This document shows positions 1 to 11,440 of a stretch of 64,000 nucleotides of DNA, in pieces (positions within the stretch are counted from its first letter, which is position 1; every line of letters begins with the position of its first letter). The DNA lies in contig OY821772.1 of assembly GCA_963682175.1 (NCBI GenBank), positions 61,154,925 to 61,218,924 on the forward strand, read 5' to 3'. Source of the stretch: Triglochin maritima. Lineage: Eukaryota; Streptophyta; Magnoliopsida; Alismatales; Juncaginaceae. The position numbers and the translations under genes are program-made. Under the pieces are notes generated by a model that saw only the letters and a program-made list of their open reading frames with translations, was not told the DNA's origin and did not search any database.

Positions 1-49
1 AGACGTAAAAATATATAAATATAAATGGGTATTTGCATGAATATTGCAG

Positions 50-936
50 AGCCAAATGGGAAAGAAGAAGAGATGCAGATTGGGCCTCCAACGGACGTCA
101 AACATGTCGCCCACATCGGTTGGGATGGTCCCTCCGTCAACCCTCCCAGTTGGGTAAGTTTGTTCTTGATTAATCGATCTAACCACCCAACACAATTAAT
201 ATACATACATACATATATGTGCATGCAGATGAAGGAGTACAGGTCGGCTCCTCTGACTGCTCCAGCTACTGAAACCATGGGAGAAGACTATGATCCCGTC
301 GCCTCCACAACATTTCCATCCCAAGGTCAATTAATTTCCTTTCCGATAGATTTGTCTTAACCATTTATTAGTTATTTTGTTTTATCATGCCAAACAATAA
401 TGTTAATTAATAAAATAAAAAAGGTAGTTATGTTAGTTGTTACGTGCATGGATGCAGAATTTGGCGGGAACGGAAGGTCGGAGTTGAAGGTCCCAAAGCC
501 ATCGAGAAGGAACCGGTCGGTGCCGGACTCACCCACAGGCTCTCCGGCCCCGGCCCCGGCCCTTCCCCTTCCACGGCCCACGCGCCGCCACGCCCATGCC
601 GGGTCCATTGACTCGGCATTCCCTTTGGAGATATCCCAATCCGGCAAGCCCAGACGCCACATCAGGTCGAACGAGTCGTCCCCAGCCGACTCCCCCAACC
701 ACCAGCAGATGAGGAGGCCCAGTCGGGTCAAGGAGCTCAAGAACGGGGCCGAGTCCCCTCCGGTGGCGCCCAAACATTCCCGCCGGAAGAAGATCGGGTT
801 GAAGGCAGCCAAGGATGTTGTCGGGTTAACTGTAACCGACGAACAAGTCGAGGATCCCAAGAAAGAATCTGCGCTAGTTGTATCCGAACCTTTGCCTCTC
901 CCAACGATGCCCTTGAAAGAAACATCAAACCTTTAA
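50..936 (+). CDS. ROP-interactive CRIB-motif protein (RIC), 3' part
   Basis: Plant RIC proteins bind active ROP GTPases through a CRIB motif and act in polar growth and signalling at the plasma membrane. Three exons are visible: 50-153, 229-325 and 458-936 (stop at 934). The CRIB core [18 protein letters not shown] is in the first visible exon, followed by PSW, the usual end of the motif. Junctions are gt/ag and the phases fit: phase 0 at 153/229, phase 1 at 325/458, where g+aa makes Glu. The third exon is Ser/Pro/Arg-rich and contains PKHSRRKK, a segment typical of RIC C-termini. The first visible exon follows an acceptor (ttgcag, ending at 49) in phase 1, so the start codon and first exon, which in this family usually carry a short MKGLLKG-type leader, lie upstream of the window. 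The ATG at 25 is probably intronic. Confidence 0.85.
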
Positions 937-1153
937 TTCATACATATCAGAGAATCTTGATTTTTTTTGCATCCTTATTTGTTCGTCACGTTCAGAATTA
1001 ATTTTTAGTTGTACGATGTAGAAACAGGTATACCAACTTTCTGAAAGAAAAAAAAAACTTCACAGATACAAACCTTTTCGTTCTTGGATAAGATAATCGT
1101 AGGAACTGATTATTTGGAAGATTAGAAATCAATCAAACTATGTATTTATTTTT
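937..1153. other. 3' flank of RIC gene
   Basis: AT-rich downstream region with A-runs that could hold the RIC polyadenylation site. It ends in the left target-site duplication of the MULE (1144-1153). Nothing else is seen. Confidence 0.5.
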
Positions 1154-1462
1154 GGGATATTTGCTTGGGTGCACCTCCAAAAGTGATTTATTGGGCCTTT
1201 GCAGTCCTGTAATTTTTTATTGCTCTTGAACACCTAGAAATCAAAGTTATTGCTTGGGTACACCTCCGTCCAATTCCGTTAACCCAATCCTTAACCCCGT
1301 TACTCACCTCCGTTACGGCTACCGTTACTGTTCGAATCAAACAACTTGAGCCCACAAGTTAAAACGACTCGCACCTACAGACCCATTCGATTAAAAATGG
1401 TTGAGCCCCGACTTGAGCCCACAAAACAACAAACTCCAATCTGACTCAAAATTAGACTCGCA
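1154..1462 (+). repeat. Left terminal inverted repeat of the MULE
   Basis: About 309 bp that match the reverse complement of 9154-9463 almost base for base, ending inward at the shared segment ...AAATTAGACTCGCA. The unmatched C-rich stretch inside it (1500-1720) is probably the transposase promoter and leader. Confidence 0.93.
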
Positions 1463-1722
1463 CACTGATTCGATCGATTTCAGACGAAATCAATACAACC
1501 CACCCAACTCCCACCCCCTAAATCGATCTTCCCCCAAATTGGTTTTCCCCCTCCCCTCCTCCCCAAAATCCCTAATCTGTCGCCGCACATTGTCCCCGGC
1601 GACAACCCCTACATTTCGTTTCTCCCGCCGTCTACACTCCGTCATCTTCGACCGACTCGCACACTCATCGATTCGCCTGCCACTGCCCGACCTCGGTCAC
1701 TGTGGAAAACCTCTCGACGACA

Positions 1723-4700
1723 ATGCATACGCGTAGCGGGATGATCGGTCGTCGCGTTAGGTACCTTCATATTATGCCCAATGTTGTTGATTTTATGGTT
1801 CAAGGGAAATGTGGTTGTTGGTTAATCTACGTAGTTTTGATAATTTCTGTGAAAACTAGTTTAATTTTAATATTTGGTTCAATTAATTCATGTGATTTAA
1901 CATTTATTGTGATTTCTGTGGTTAGATTAATTGATGTGATTTAATCTTTGTTGTGATTTTTGCCATTTAGAATTGTATAAGGACATACACATGTATCCTC
2001 CTAGATAATCACAAAGATGTTTTGCAGTAATAATAGTGTGTGTATTTTCTAAGATGGGTTGTACTTGTTGAAAAATTGAAGAGTGGTTTGGAAGTAGTCA
2101 ATTCAATTCCAAACCTCATTGTTTTATGATTTATTTGCTGAAACTTTTGAACTTGAGTTTGTAATTTAAAAGCTTATGAATCTATTTTTTTGGGATGCAT
2201 TGTCTAGAATCAACTCCTAGAAGCTAATTAATTAAACTTATGACTTCAAATAAGCATACATGTAATATGATATGAAATAAGCATACATGTAATATATTGT
2301 GATTTTTGAGTTGTAATATTTAGTTGCCTGCTGTGATAACCACCTTATTAGAGATGTAATATATATAGTAAGATGCATGTGATTTATTTAGGCAATTGTT
2401 GTTGTTGTGTTACTAAGAAGTATATTATTGCTTCGTATTATGTTTGCTTTGTGGTTTGAATAGGGATGTTCAGATTAATAATCTAAGTCTTAAGCTACAC
2501 ATCGATGGACAATGGGTTATAAGAAGGGGAAGGAGGCGTGCAGTTGGGTTCAAAGAGGTTGACTGTCCTATGATTGTGATTGAGGATATTAATATTTGTG
2601 ATCTTAGAAAATGGATATATAAGTACGTCCAAATAGGCATGAATGAAGTCTTGAAGATTCATTACCTCATTCCTCGCCCTCAGAGGAAGGATTACAGAAG
2701 TATTGTTTCAAATGAAGATGTTGAAATTGCTTTTGCACACCCAAATCCGAAGATGATGTTGGAAATATTTGGTAGTTCAGAGGCAGTTCAAATTGATGAG
2801 AATACTGAGCAAGTAGGATCAGTTGACCCACCAATGGCTGCACCGTTAGGGGAAGTGAATGAATCTCCACTTACTATAGAGTTACAAGGGGTTGACCAAA
2901 CAGTTGTTGAGGTTCATCGTGTAGATGAAGTACCCTTGAGCACGCATGAGGTGGAAGTGGAAGGGGAAGTTGGAAAGGAAGTTCCTCCAACTGATACAGT
3001 CAGACAAACAGAGAGGGTGAGTTACAGAAGAAAGCAGCCAAGCACACGAATGGAAGACCCAATAATTGAAGACTGAGATGATGTCAACATGGATGCTGCA
3101 TGGGATTCTGATAAAGATGGTTCGGATTATTATCCAAATAGGGAGTCTGATGTAGAACAAGAAGAGGGTGAAGAGGTGGTGCTTCCTGAGTTTGATGCCA
3201 TATTAGATGAGGATGGAGACGAGGACTTTGACTTCCACTTCGACGACGGTCCACAACCGATTGAAGTTGACATGAAGAATCCAAATATGTATGTCGGTGC
3301 TAGATTCCCAGATGTGTTAACCTTCAGAATGGCCCTTGTTCAGCATTGTATTTTAAGTGAATGTGCTGTGAACTTCATAAAAATCCAACCTAGTCAAGTT
3401 ACTGCCAAATGTCATGATCCAACTTGCCGTTGGAGAATACATGCTTCTAGGATGCAGGAATGTAAAGCCTTCCAGATTAAGACCATGAACAAGCCACACA
3501 CATGTTCTTCAGTTAACAGCTGTGCATCCAAGATGGCCACAAAACATTGGATTGCGTATCAAGCCATTGAGTGGTTGAGGCAAGATGAAAGAATAACAGT
3601 TAAGCACATCAAAGATCAGCTGCAGAGAGAGTATCACCTAAAGCTACCTTACCATCGAGTGTGGAGGGGTAGGGAGATAGCTTTGGAAAAACTACATGGT
3701 GGAGATGGGGTTCAATATCATCTCCTACCGAATCTTGTGGATGAGCTAACTAGAAGGAATCCAGGCAGTGTGGTTAAACTTGATGTCTACCCAAACAACC
3801 AATTCAAATATCTGTTTGTTTGTTTGCAAGCATGTAAAGAGGGTTTCCTCGGTGGTTGTCGGCCGGTGATAGGCTTGGATGGTTGTCATTTGAAGCACAA
3901 ATACAGAGGCGTGCTTCTATCTGCCACAAGTGTAGACGGGAACAACGGGATCTTCCCACTCGCGTTTGGGATAGCTGAGAGTGAGAGTGTTGCTTCTTGG
4001 TTGTGGTTCTTGACGCAGTTGAGAGGTGCAGTTGGCCAGCCAGACAGATTGGTCATTATTTCAGATAGGTGCAAAGGACTAGAAGAGGTTGACTCCGAAG
4101 TGTATCCTTCTTCTTAGCACAGAAGTTGTATGCGTCACTTGTACAAGAATTTCAAAAAAAAATTCCCCGGAGCAATGCTACAATCACAACTTTGGAGTGC
4201 AGCTCGTGCTTACAAAGTGGAGGATTACAACAAATATATGTCTGAAATGCACTCAATTAGCCAGCCAGCATACGAGTGGATCCTTAAGGTTGAGTACCAC
4301 GACAAAGTATGGTCCAGAAGTCATTTCGGTGAACATGCAAAGTGTCCCTTCATCACCAACAACTGTAGTGAGTCATATAACGCCTACATCAATGAAGCGA
4401 GGCATCTACCAGTGGTTAGTATGGTGGACGTACTTAGACAGAAATACATGAATACCATATTTACAAGACAAACAAAGTCAAGACAGTGGAAGGGGAAATT
4501 GGTGCCATTTGCCAAGAAATGGTTGGGAATCATGACCAGAGAGCTTGGTGGCTACACTGTTGTCCGGGCTACTGATCTTGTTGTTGAAGTAACATCTAGT
4601 GCAGATAGATGTATAGTTGATTTGGGCCAGAAGTGTTGTACATGTAGAGTTTGGGACATCACTGGTCTTCTGTGCAAGCATGCATGCGCATTAATTGGGT

Positions 4701-7338
4701 CTCTTAGAGGTGCAGTGTGGGATGACTATGTCAGCGAGTGGTACTACGTTGGCAATTACAAGAAAGCTTATGCTCAAAACATAAGCCCAATGCCGGACAA
4801 AGCTTGTTGGGTTTTTGTAGGGCAATCTGTGAAAGTGGACCATGTAGGATTTCATGTTTAATTATACATATATATTTTTCGAATTTTCATGTATAATAAG
4901 GATCTATTACAATTTTCTTCGATTTATTTATGCATGCATCGGTTTGTTTTAACAACTAGTTTCAAAAACTTATTAAAACAAACACAAAGGGACTCCGAAA
5001 TTCATACCTAGAAGTTCTCAAAAACTTCTTGAAGATTCGGAGACGTCGTGGATGCTTCTCGCCACGCCGGATGCCTCCGAGTATTCACCAAACTCTAAAC
5101 AAGATCGGAGAGAGGGAAGCTAGTCTCTCGATCTCCGATAGGGTTTAGAATCTAATTACTAACCCCTCTTTAATTTTCTTGAGAAGATGGTCTCTTAAGA
5201 ACTAAAACTAAACTTAAGAATTAAGGGATTTTCGTGGAGAATTATGGAGAGAGAATTTTGCTCAAGAGAATAATGAATGAATTAAGGAGGTAATGAGATA
5301 ACCTTGTATTTATAGGTTCTCTCCCAATTACCTATTCATGTGCAACCCCTTGCCCATGATCTCATGCAAAATTCCATCTAACCATCCATTATTTAATAAT
5401 AAATAATATTAGCCACGAATTAAATCAATTATGGACCAATTCCATGCATGATCTAATTAATTCTTAAATTAATTCTGCATAAAACCGTCTGGACCGGTCG
5501 ACCGTTACGAAGGTCCGGTCGACCGCTCGAACCCAATTTCGGTCGACCGTGCGAGATTCGGTCGACCGTTCTTAACGTAGAATATTTCATCGTAATGTTC
5601 GGTCGACCGACCGATAGATTCGGTCGACCGTTCCGAACAGACGAAAATTCCCTGTTATCGGTGGAGACACGTCCGGTCGACCGTGCACCTTCGGTCGACC
5701 GTTATCCATTAACCGGTCGACCGTTTGCACAGTCTTGCAGACTTGTCAAATTTCGGTTTAACCCCTACAAAATTTGACATTTCGGGATTAGTAGTAAATT
5801 CACAACTTATGTAACATATTATCCTATGTAATGATCAATCATTACACCCTATAATATTTACATCACATATGAATTTAATTTAGATTCTAATTATGTTATT
5901 AATCACAACATAATTTTGATTTTGCTTGTTCACCTCATGTATCATATTTTCTACATGAAACCCGACACATCCTATGAACTCAAAATCCCCATTTCTTATT
6001 TCCCAGTTTTGTGGTGTGACCTATGGGAGGATCTAAACTAAGTTGGCAGTGATATTAAGAGCTTAATATCACAAGCTATAAGCGGTATCTAGCTACACAT
6101 TATAGCTCCCAAATTAGTTAGATGTCTTAATTCCACTCGAACCAAAACCCGATCCACTTAGTGATGGAGTGCACCACTTGTGTCCGTCCCTTGCCTCATG
6201 ATATTAAGAATACACACAAAGTAGTATTGTGTCATCTTTGTATTAGTATTCATTTCTTGATCTCTTTAAGCTAGTTATAAATATGTGACTTAACTCAAAT
6301 CACATTGTGCACATTATAACTTTGCTTTATCAAGGGGCCCACTAATATCATCACTTAATTAAGAGGGGCAATGATAATCTTTTGACTAACTATCTTCTCT
6401 AACGAAAGTTATACTTAACCAACCAATGCCTTTATACTACACTGATCGATAGTTCAAGACACTGATCTAATTAAGTATTCCTTAAGTGATTAGATATAAG
6501 TCTCATATCAAAGGACCAAAGACACAGTAAAATATTAATGACACAGAAACACATATCTATAATATTTTACTTATTAGGTCTATTCAGTATACAAAAGTAA
6601 TATTTTCCTCTTTTGCATACCGTGTTGTCACTCACTTGTAGAGCTACAATGATATATGACCAACACGACAATCTTAACTCGGTAATTAATGTTCCATGTT
6701 AATTACCATGATTGCGAATATCTTTTGTTTTATGTAAACCAATATCTTTTAGAGCTCTACGGTTAAGGACCAAGAGCCTCTTCCTTAACACTTCTAAAAG
6801 ACGAATAACATAAACAAGGAACAAAATGATTTCTCATTCAATTCATAATAATTGACATTTAAAAGTAAAACTTTTAGAACACATTCCCTTCAGACCCTCC
6901 CAGAACCAAAAGAAAAGCATGCCGTCCAAGTCTTAAAAGAAAGAAGGCTATTGATGAGCCAAGCAACATACAAAAGCGCCAAAAATGCAAAAATTGTGGA
7001 ATGTTGGATCATCAAGCAAGAAAATGTAGAGAAGAAATCAACAACCATACCACATCACAACGAAGGTCTAATGTGTACCACATACACTAAATATGTTACT
7101 ACTAACTGGTATTATGAGTTTTTGCTAATATTGTGTTTTTATTTCCTCCAACTGCAGCTCTGGAACGACTACTATGCGAGGTGGTGATAGAAGAAGCCAT
7201 AGACCATCCACATCTATAACCACTGCAGCCGAATCAACCACAGCTGCATCGATGTCCACAACTTCGCAAATTCAATTTGCAATACCTGGGCCCATGATGA
7301 ACTTGTTGGGACAAGTATCCAATGGAAGTGTCATTTGA
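1723..7338 (+). pseudogene. MURA-type MULE transposase, interrupted
   Basis: DDE transposase that moves MULEs. Proposed exons: 1723-1760 (MHTRSG start, donor GTACCT), 2464-4842, then after the solo LTR 6893-7074, and 7158-7338. The first junction keeps frame (AG+G, Arg). Order of domains: N-terminal PB1-like MuDR region (2464-2700), acidic linker, MULE transposase core with VIGLDGCHLK (first Asp) and VIISDR (second Asp), a Glu in CSESYNAYI, SWIM zinc finger CTCRVWDITGLLCKHAC (4634-4690), and a C-terminal CCHC knuckle CKNCGMLDHQARKC (6986-7027). Breaks: in-frame TGA at 3074-3076, in-frame TAG at 4115-4117 just after the ISDR block, and a 2.05-kb LTR at 4843 between the SWIM finger and the knuckle. 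The frame is otherwise continuous, so decay is recent. The last two exons are less certain. Confidence 0.85.
4843..6892 (-). mobile_element. Solo LTR (family A) inside the MULE transposase
   Basis: The 2050-bp insert begins TGTAGGATTT and ends ATTCCCTTCA (TG..CA). Flanks are gacca (4838-4842) and gaccc (6893-6897), a 5-bp duplication with one mismatch. The same element, in opposite orientation, lies at 23183-25316. No internal retrotransposon genes are present, so this is an LTR left after recombination. Read on the minus strand it has a TATA box (TATAAATA near 5317). It carries nine copies of GGTCGACCG between about 5490 and 5730. It cuts the transposase just before its C-terminal zinc knuckle and supplies the last few codons and a stop. 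Confidence 0.9.
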
Positions 7339-7991
7339 TTTGTTGTATTGTTCTGGCCTTCTAACATCTACTTACAGTTTATGTCATATTAACTAAGCTT
7401 GTTAAGCAAATTAAAAATACTTTTGGTCTATGGCTTGTTAAACAAATGAGGGGAAATAGTTAGAAATTTTCAAATAAGAATATGAGTTCACCTTTGAAGT
7501 GGAGAGAAACGAAGCAAACTATGTTTATTTGTTTTAAAAAAAAATTGTTCCTGAGTGGTTTGGAACCAATTCTACAAATTCATAGTCTGATGAAATCAAT
7601 CAAATCATACTTATATCTTCACTTATTGGACCACAAGTAAAACAAACAGGCAAAGTTATAAACTAACATCAAAACTTCAATGTTGCTATCAATTAACTCA
7701 AGCAGCAGGATGCATCATAGGATTTAATTATAATGACACCCAAGTTAATGAGTGCTATTAAACTTGAAGCAAAATCTATAGTACCAATCTTCCTGTCATC
7801 ATTCATGAAAATACTTCATATATTTCAGTAGTCTTCGATTGCCAAATCCATCTGAAAGTTCCACAACAAACATGAACACCTACTTAAACATCGCCACTAA
7901 CTTGAACATCACCACTAACTTGAACATGCAAACAAACTTAAGCATTGACATTATCTTTGACATCACGACCAATGTAAACATCAAAACAAAC

Positions 7992-8984
7992 CTACAACAA
8001 CAACTTCAAGAACACTGCGATAAACACCACAGACACAACTATCATCAATATCTCAGCCTTCTCCACAATTGGCTTCAAGTCATCGGCAACCTTCTTAAGC
8101 TCTTTCACCATCTCATAAATTTCATCAGAACGAACCAAAAGGTCTACAAGACGATCCAAACAATACTCCAATTTCTGTTCAGTGCGGGCAAAGTTCTCCA
8201 ACACCGCTTTACGAAGCTCGACCATATTGGTGGGATGTCAGTTACGGAGTAGTCCTGCTCACCCTCGTACCATTGGAACAAATCACAATACTCAGCAGCC
8301 TACAAAATCAACAACGAAACAAATTACAAAAAAAATCTTTCTTTAGATTCTAATAAAGTATCAATTCAAACATTTGTTACTTGAAGAAAAAATTATAAAA
8401 TCAAAATCAAAATCATGTTGTTCTTTACTTATGTAATATCTATCAGAATTTAATATATGATATTGTTGTAGTACTTTTAAATCTCACAGCCTACAAACAA
8501 ACATGTGATTGTTTGAATTTAATATATCCAAACAAACAACTAACATTAATTTAAATCTCACAACCTACGGCCAACATGTGATTGCTGCAAAGTCATTACA
8601 TGATATTGTGATCGTTACTGATTTCTTGTAAATTTCTACAAAGTGATTCTTTACGCAACTTGTTATCAGTATTTATAGTGATTACATTCTATCTCACGAT
8701 TCATATAACAAATTTTATCAACTTTGAAACAGTGGAACTACTTAAACAATGATTTTTTTTCAAAAACAAACATCGTCTGATATATTCTAAATCAAAAGTA
8801 GTGTTAACAAAACAAGAAGAAAAAAGGAATAACATACTCCATAATAGCGGGGGCAAACCCAAAATCGTCGACCAAAGGACAGAGGGTTGTTCGACGTGTG
8901 GATCCTCGCCGGTAACTCACATTTACACATTGGTATGTCGCCAATGCCCGGCAACGGTCAAGCTTCTTCGGTGGAGCCTGACAT
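7992..8984 (-). pseudogene. GRF zinc finger / coiled-coil / membrane-tail protein of the MULE
   Basis: Two exons on the minus strand, 8984-8838 and 8299-7992, with donor GGA|GTATGT and acceptor TTTGTAG|GCT. Exon 1 holds the first half of a GRF zinc finger (MCKCELPARIHTSNNPLSFG followed by RRFWVCP). Exon 2 completes it with YCDLFQWYEGE. Then follow about 50 residues of heptad-like helix (MVELRKAVLENFARTEQKL...) and a hydrophobic tail (ILMIVVSVVFIAVFLKLLL). This layout resembles the small plant proteins annotated as At4g04775-like. Breaks: a TGA at 8958-8960 upstream of the finger if translation starts at 8984 (the Met at 8930 avoids it), and a one-base frame change near 8225 between the finger and the helix. 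The function is unknown; its place in the element recalls mudrB, to which it shows no visible similarity. Confidence 0.72.
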
Positions 8985-9153
8985 TGTGAAGGAGCGGTCG
9001 AGTAGACGGTTGGATTAGAGAACCCGGAGTACCGACGGGGAGAAGACGCTAATGGGTGGGTGGTCGTCGGCTGCAACGTGATGCCTCCGCGCGGATTAGG
9101 AAATTAGGGATTTAGGGGGAAGGAGAAGGGGATTTTGGGGGTGACGAAATTAA

Positions 9154-9463
9154 TGCGAGTCTAATTTTGAGTCAGATTTGGAGTTTGTTATTTTGTGGGC
9201 TCAAGTTGGGGCTCAACCATTTTTAATCGAATGGGTCTGTAGGTGCGAGTCGTTTTAACTTGTGGGCTCAAGTCGTTTGATTCGAACGGTAACGGTGGCC
9301 GTAACGGAGGTGAGTAACGGGGTTAAGGATTGGGTTAACGGAATTGGACGGAGGTGTACCCAAGCAATAGCTTTGATTTCTAGGTGTTCAAGAGCAATAA
9401 AAAATTACAGGACTGCAAAGGCCCAATAAATCACTTTTGGAGGTGCACCCAAGCAAAAATCCC
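9154..9463 (-). repeat. Right terminal inverted repeat of the MULE
   Basis: Reverse complement of the left repeat. It would supply the promoter side for the leftward GRF gene. Confidence 0.93.
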
Positions 9464-9473
9464 ATTTATTTAT

Positions 9474-10245
9474 CCTGTCTTCTAACATATGTATGTATGT
9501 CTTGGACGATTGAACTTGTTTTAAACTTGTTGACTTCCTATTTCTCTTCAGAGATATTATTATTACCCTTTATTTTGTCTTGTTTCATGTATGATCACGC
9601 AAAGGTGAAAAACATTGTTCTTTTAATGTTAAATTCCTAGGGGGAATGGTATGGATATCATCGGTCAAACAAGAAAATGAATTACTAAATGAACCATATT
9701 TATGCTCTCTGTTTTTCCATGTGTTCATTCACGTATTATTGCAATCTATGATTTGATTTACGTAGCTTGTTGATCGATGCCATGGGAAGTTTATTTTTAC
9801 TTTGCAAAACTCTGTTCTAAACTTAATCAACATTCTCCTCATCCAAAAGATGTACAGAGTCAGTCATTGATGCATGAATTATGGAAACCAAAACCGATTT
9901 GATAAATTGATTGAACCTAGTAAAATGAATCAATAGGTTGCAAAAAGAATTCGACAAAATACAAAGATAACTACGATACAAACTCATCCATCACCAACAC
10001 TCTCCTCCTAATTATACCAGACTATTATGATATCAGAACAAATCTCTTAATTCTCTGTTCTCACCTCTCTAGCTCAAATTGAATCAATCAATGAAAAGCA
10101 CCTCACCTCTCTAAGAAAAATTATTCTACCACCTATCATATCTTCTTCTTCTTCTTCAAATCTTGTCCTCCCTTTCTCCTTTCAACTAACTGTACATAAA
10201 TTGGATAATGACAACAACACAACAGAACACAACTGTTGTTGGTAA
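9474..10245. other. Intergenic region, 3' of GATA gene
   Basis: AT-rich single-copy-looking sequence. The right part (about 10000-10245) is probably the 3' UTR of the leftward GATA gene. There is a short CTT run near 10141-10158. No other gene is seen. Confidence 0.5.
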
Positions 10246-11404
10246 TTAGTTGGTGTTGATGTAGTTGAAAAGCTCGCAACCTTTGACGGAAACGGGCAAT
10301 GCCGGTGGAAGCACCTCCTTCTCCTTCTCCTGGGTCGACTTGACCCTCATCTCAATCACCTTCTTGTGGGAATTTGAGTGGTGTGAAGCAACAAATGTTG
10401 GGCTGGCAGCGGGGCGATATTCGGGGAACAACCGGCCCGACTTGTACCGGACACCGCAGGCATTGCAAAGGGTCTTTGGGCCCATCGGTCCGGCACGCCA
10501 TTGGGGCGTCTTCTGTATCTCACAATGCATGCATTTTCTGACTGAGACTGGGACTGTTGTTGAGACAGGAGCAGCTGCAGAAGCAGAGGCGGAAGATATG
10601 ATCTTGAGCTTCTTGAACTTTGTGTTGGTGGGAGAGGACGAGGTAATGTTGTTGTGGGGTTGGAGAATGGGATTGGATTCGGCAAAATTGTCTAGGTCGG
10701 GATTGATGGTGTTGGGGATGAGAAGGAGGAGGAGGGAGTCGTCGTCCTTGGAGAGAGACGTCGAAGGTCGGGTGCGCTTGGTTCGCGGTGCTCGAATTGT
10801 GAGAGGCTTGGAAGTGGAGCAGGAGGAGGAGGAGGAAGAGGATGTGGAGGAGAGAGTGGTGGTGGATTGTTGTCCTTCCTCTCCCCCGTGACCGAGGAGG
10901 ACGGAGATAGGACTCGGGGTCCTCCTCCTGTACTGCACCTGGTTCATCGTCAATATTGTGGGATCAATATTGCCATTGGTGTTGTGTGGTGGTGGGATAG
11001 TACAGGTGCAGCTTATTGGAGAGAAAGATTCTTCCACGAAATTCGACAACCACTCCAGTTCCGCTGCGTCCAATTCGTCGCACTGCATTGCATGCACATA
11101 TATATGTAGTTATATACATGTCATATATGTGATGATCACATTCACATACAAAACAAAATTAAAGTAATGTTACACATACGGGGGGGAAATGATCAGTGTC
11201 ATTGGTGGGAGGAGCGGAGGAGGAGTGATCATCGAGGAACGGGCTGGGGAGGGCCGTCGGTGGCACATCAACGGTAGTAGTAGCAGGAGCTGGTTCCACT
11301 TCCATCAGCATCTGCATCTCCTCGTCGGAGAAGTCCAGCAAATCCTCGATCTTGTCGAACACATCACCGTACAACATGTTGTTGTTGTTGTTGTTGTTGT
11401 TCAT
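10246..11404 (-). CDS. GATA transcription factor, class I
   Basis: Nuclear DNA-binding factor recognising GATA motifs. Two exons, 11404-11180 and 11082-10246, joined in phase 0 (..DHFPP|CDELD..), giving 353 residues. The single plant-type finger is CX2CX18CX2C with Cys at about 259, 262, 281 and 284, including [19 protein letters not shown]. It is followed by the basic [18 protein letters not shown] tail shared by class-I members. The N-terminal part has acidic segments, [14 protein letters not shown] and [13 protein letters not shown], which are conserved in this subfamily and may activate transcription. Residues 2-9 are eight Asn encoded by a GTT run (minus-strand AAC). The intron is 97 bp. 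Frame and motifs are intact; the gene is probably functional. Confidence 0.95.
11376..11402. repeat. (GTT)n microsatellite coding poly-Asn in the GATA factor
   Basis: Nine GTT-type triplets in the first codons of the GATA gene; eight are read as Asn on the minus strand. Likely length-polymorphic. Confidence 0.8.
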
Positions 11405-11440
11405 GTTTGAATATTAATGATCCTCCTCCTCTTTCTCTTT

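Larger units (their letters stand above)
1154..9463 (+). mobile_element. Mutator-like DNA transposon (MULE), 8.3 kb with a nested LTR
   Basis: The ends are long inverted repeats, 1154-1462 and 9154-9463, both starting GGGAT.TTTGCTTGGGTGCACC when read inward. In the outer 200 bp I saw about five differences. The flanks are atttattttt (1144-1153) and atttatttat (9464-9473), a 10-bp duplication with one mismatch, within the size range of Mutator. Inside are a MURA-like transposase on + and a GRF zinc-finger gene on -, converging as mudrA and mudrB do in maize MuDR. A solo LTR (4843-6892) was inserted later, so the original element was about 6.25 kb. Nonsense changes in both genes indicate that it is no longer autonomous. 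Confidence 0.93.

Noticed and set aside
5595..5777. 60-codon frame with RPTDRFGRP-like repeats
   Set aside because: It is the translated palindrome cluster of the family-A LTR, not a gene.
10265..10891. 208-codon open frame on the plus strand
   Set aside because: It is antisense to the GATA coding exon, with low-complexity composition produced by that exon.
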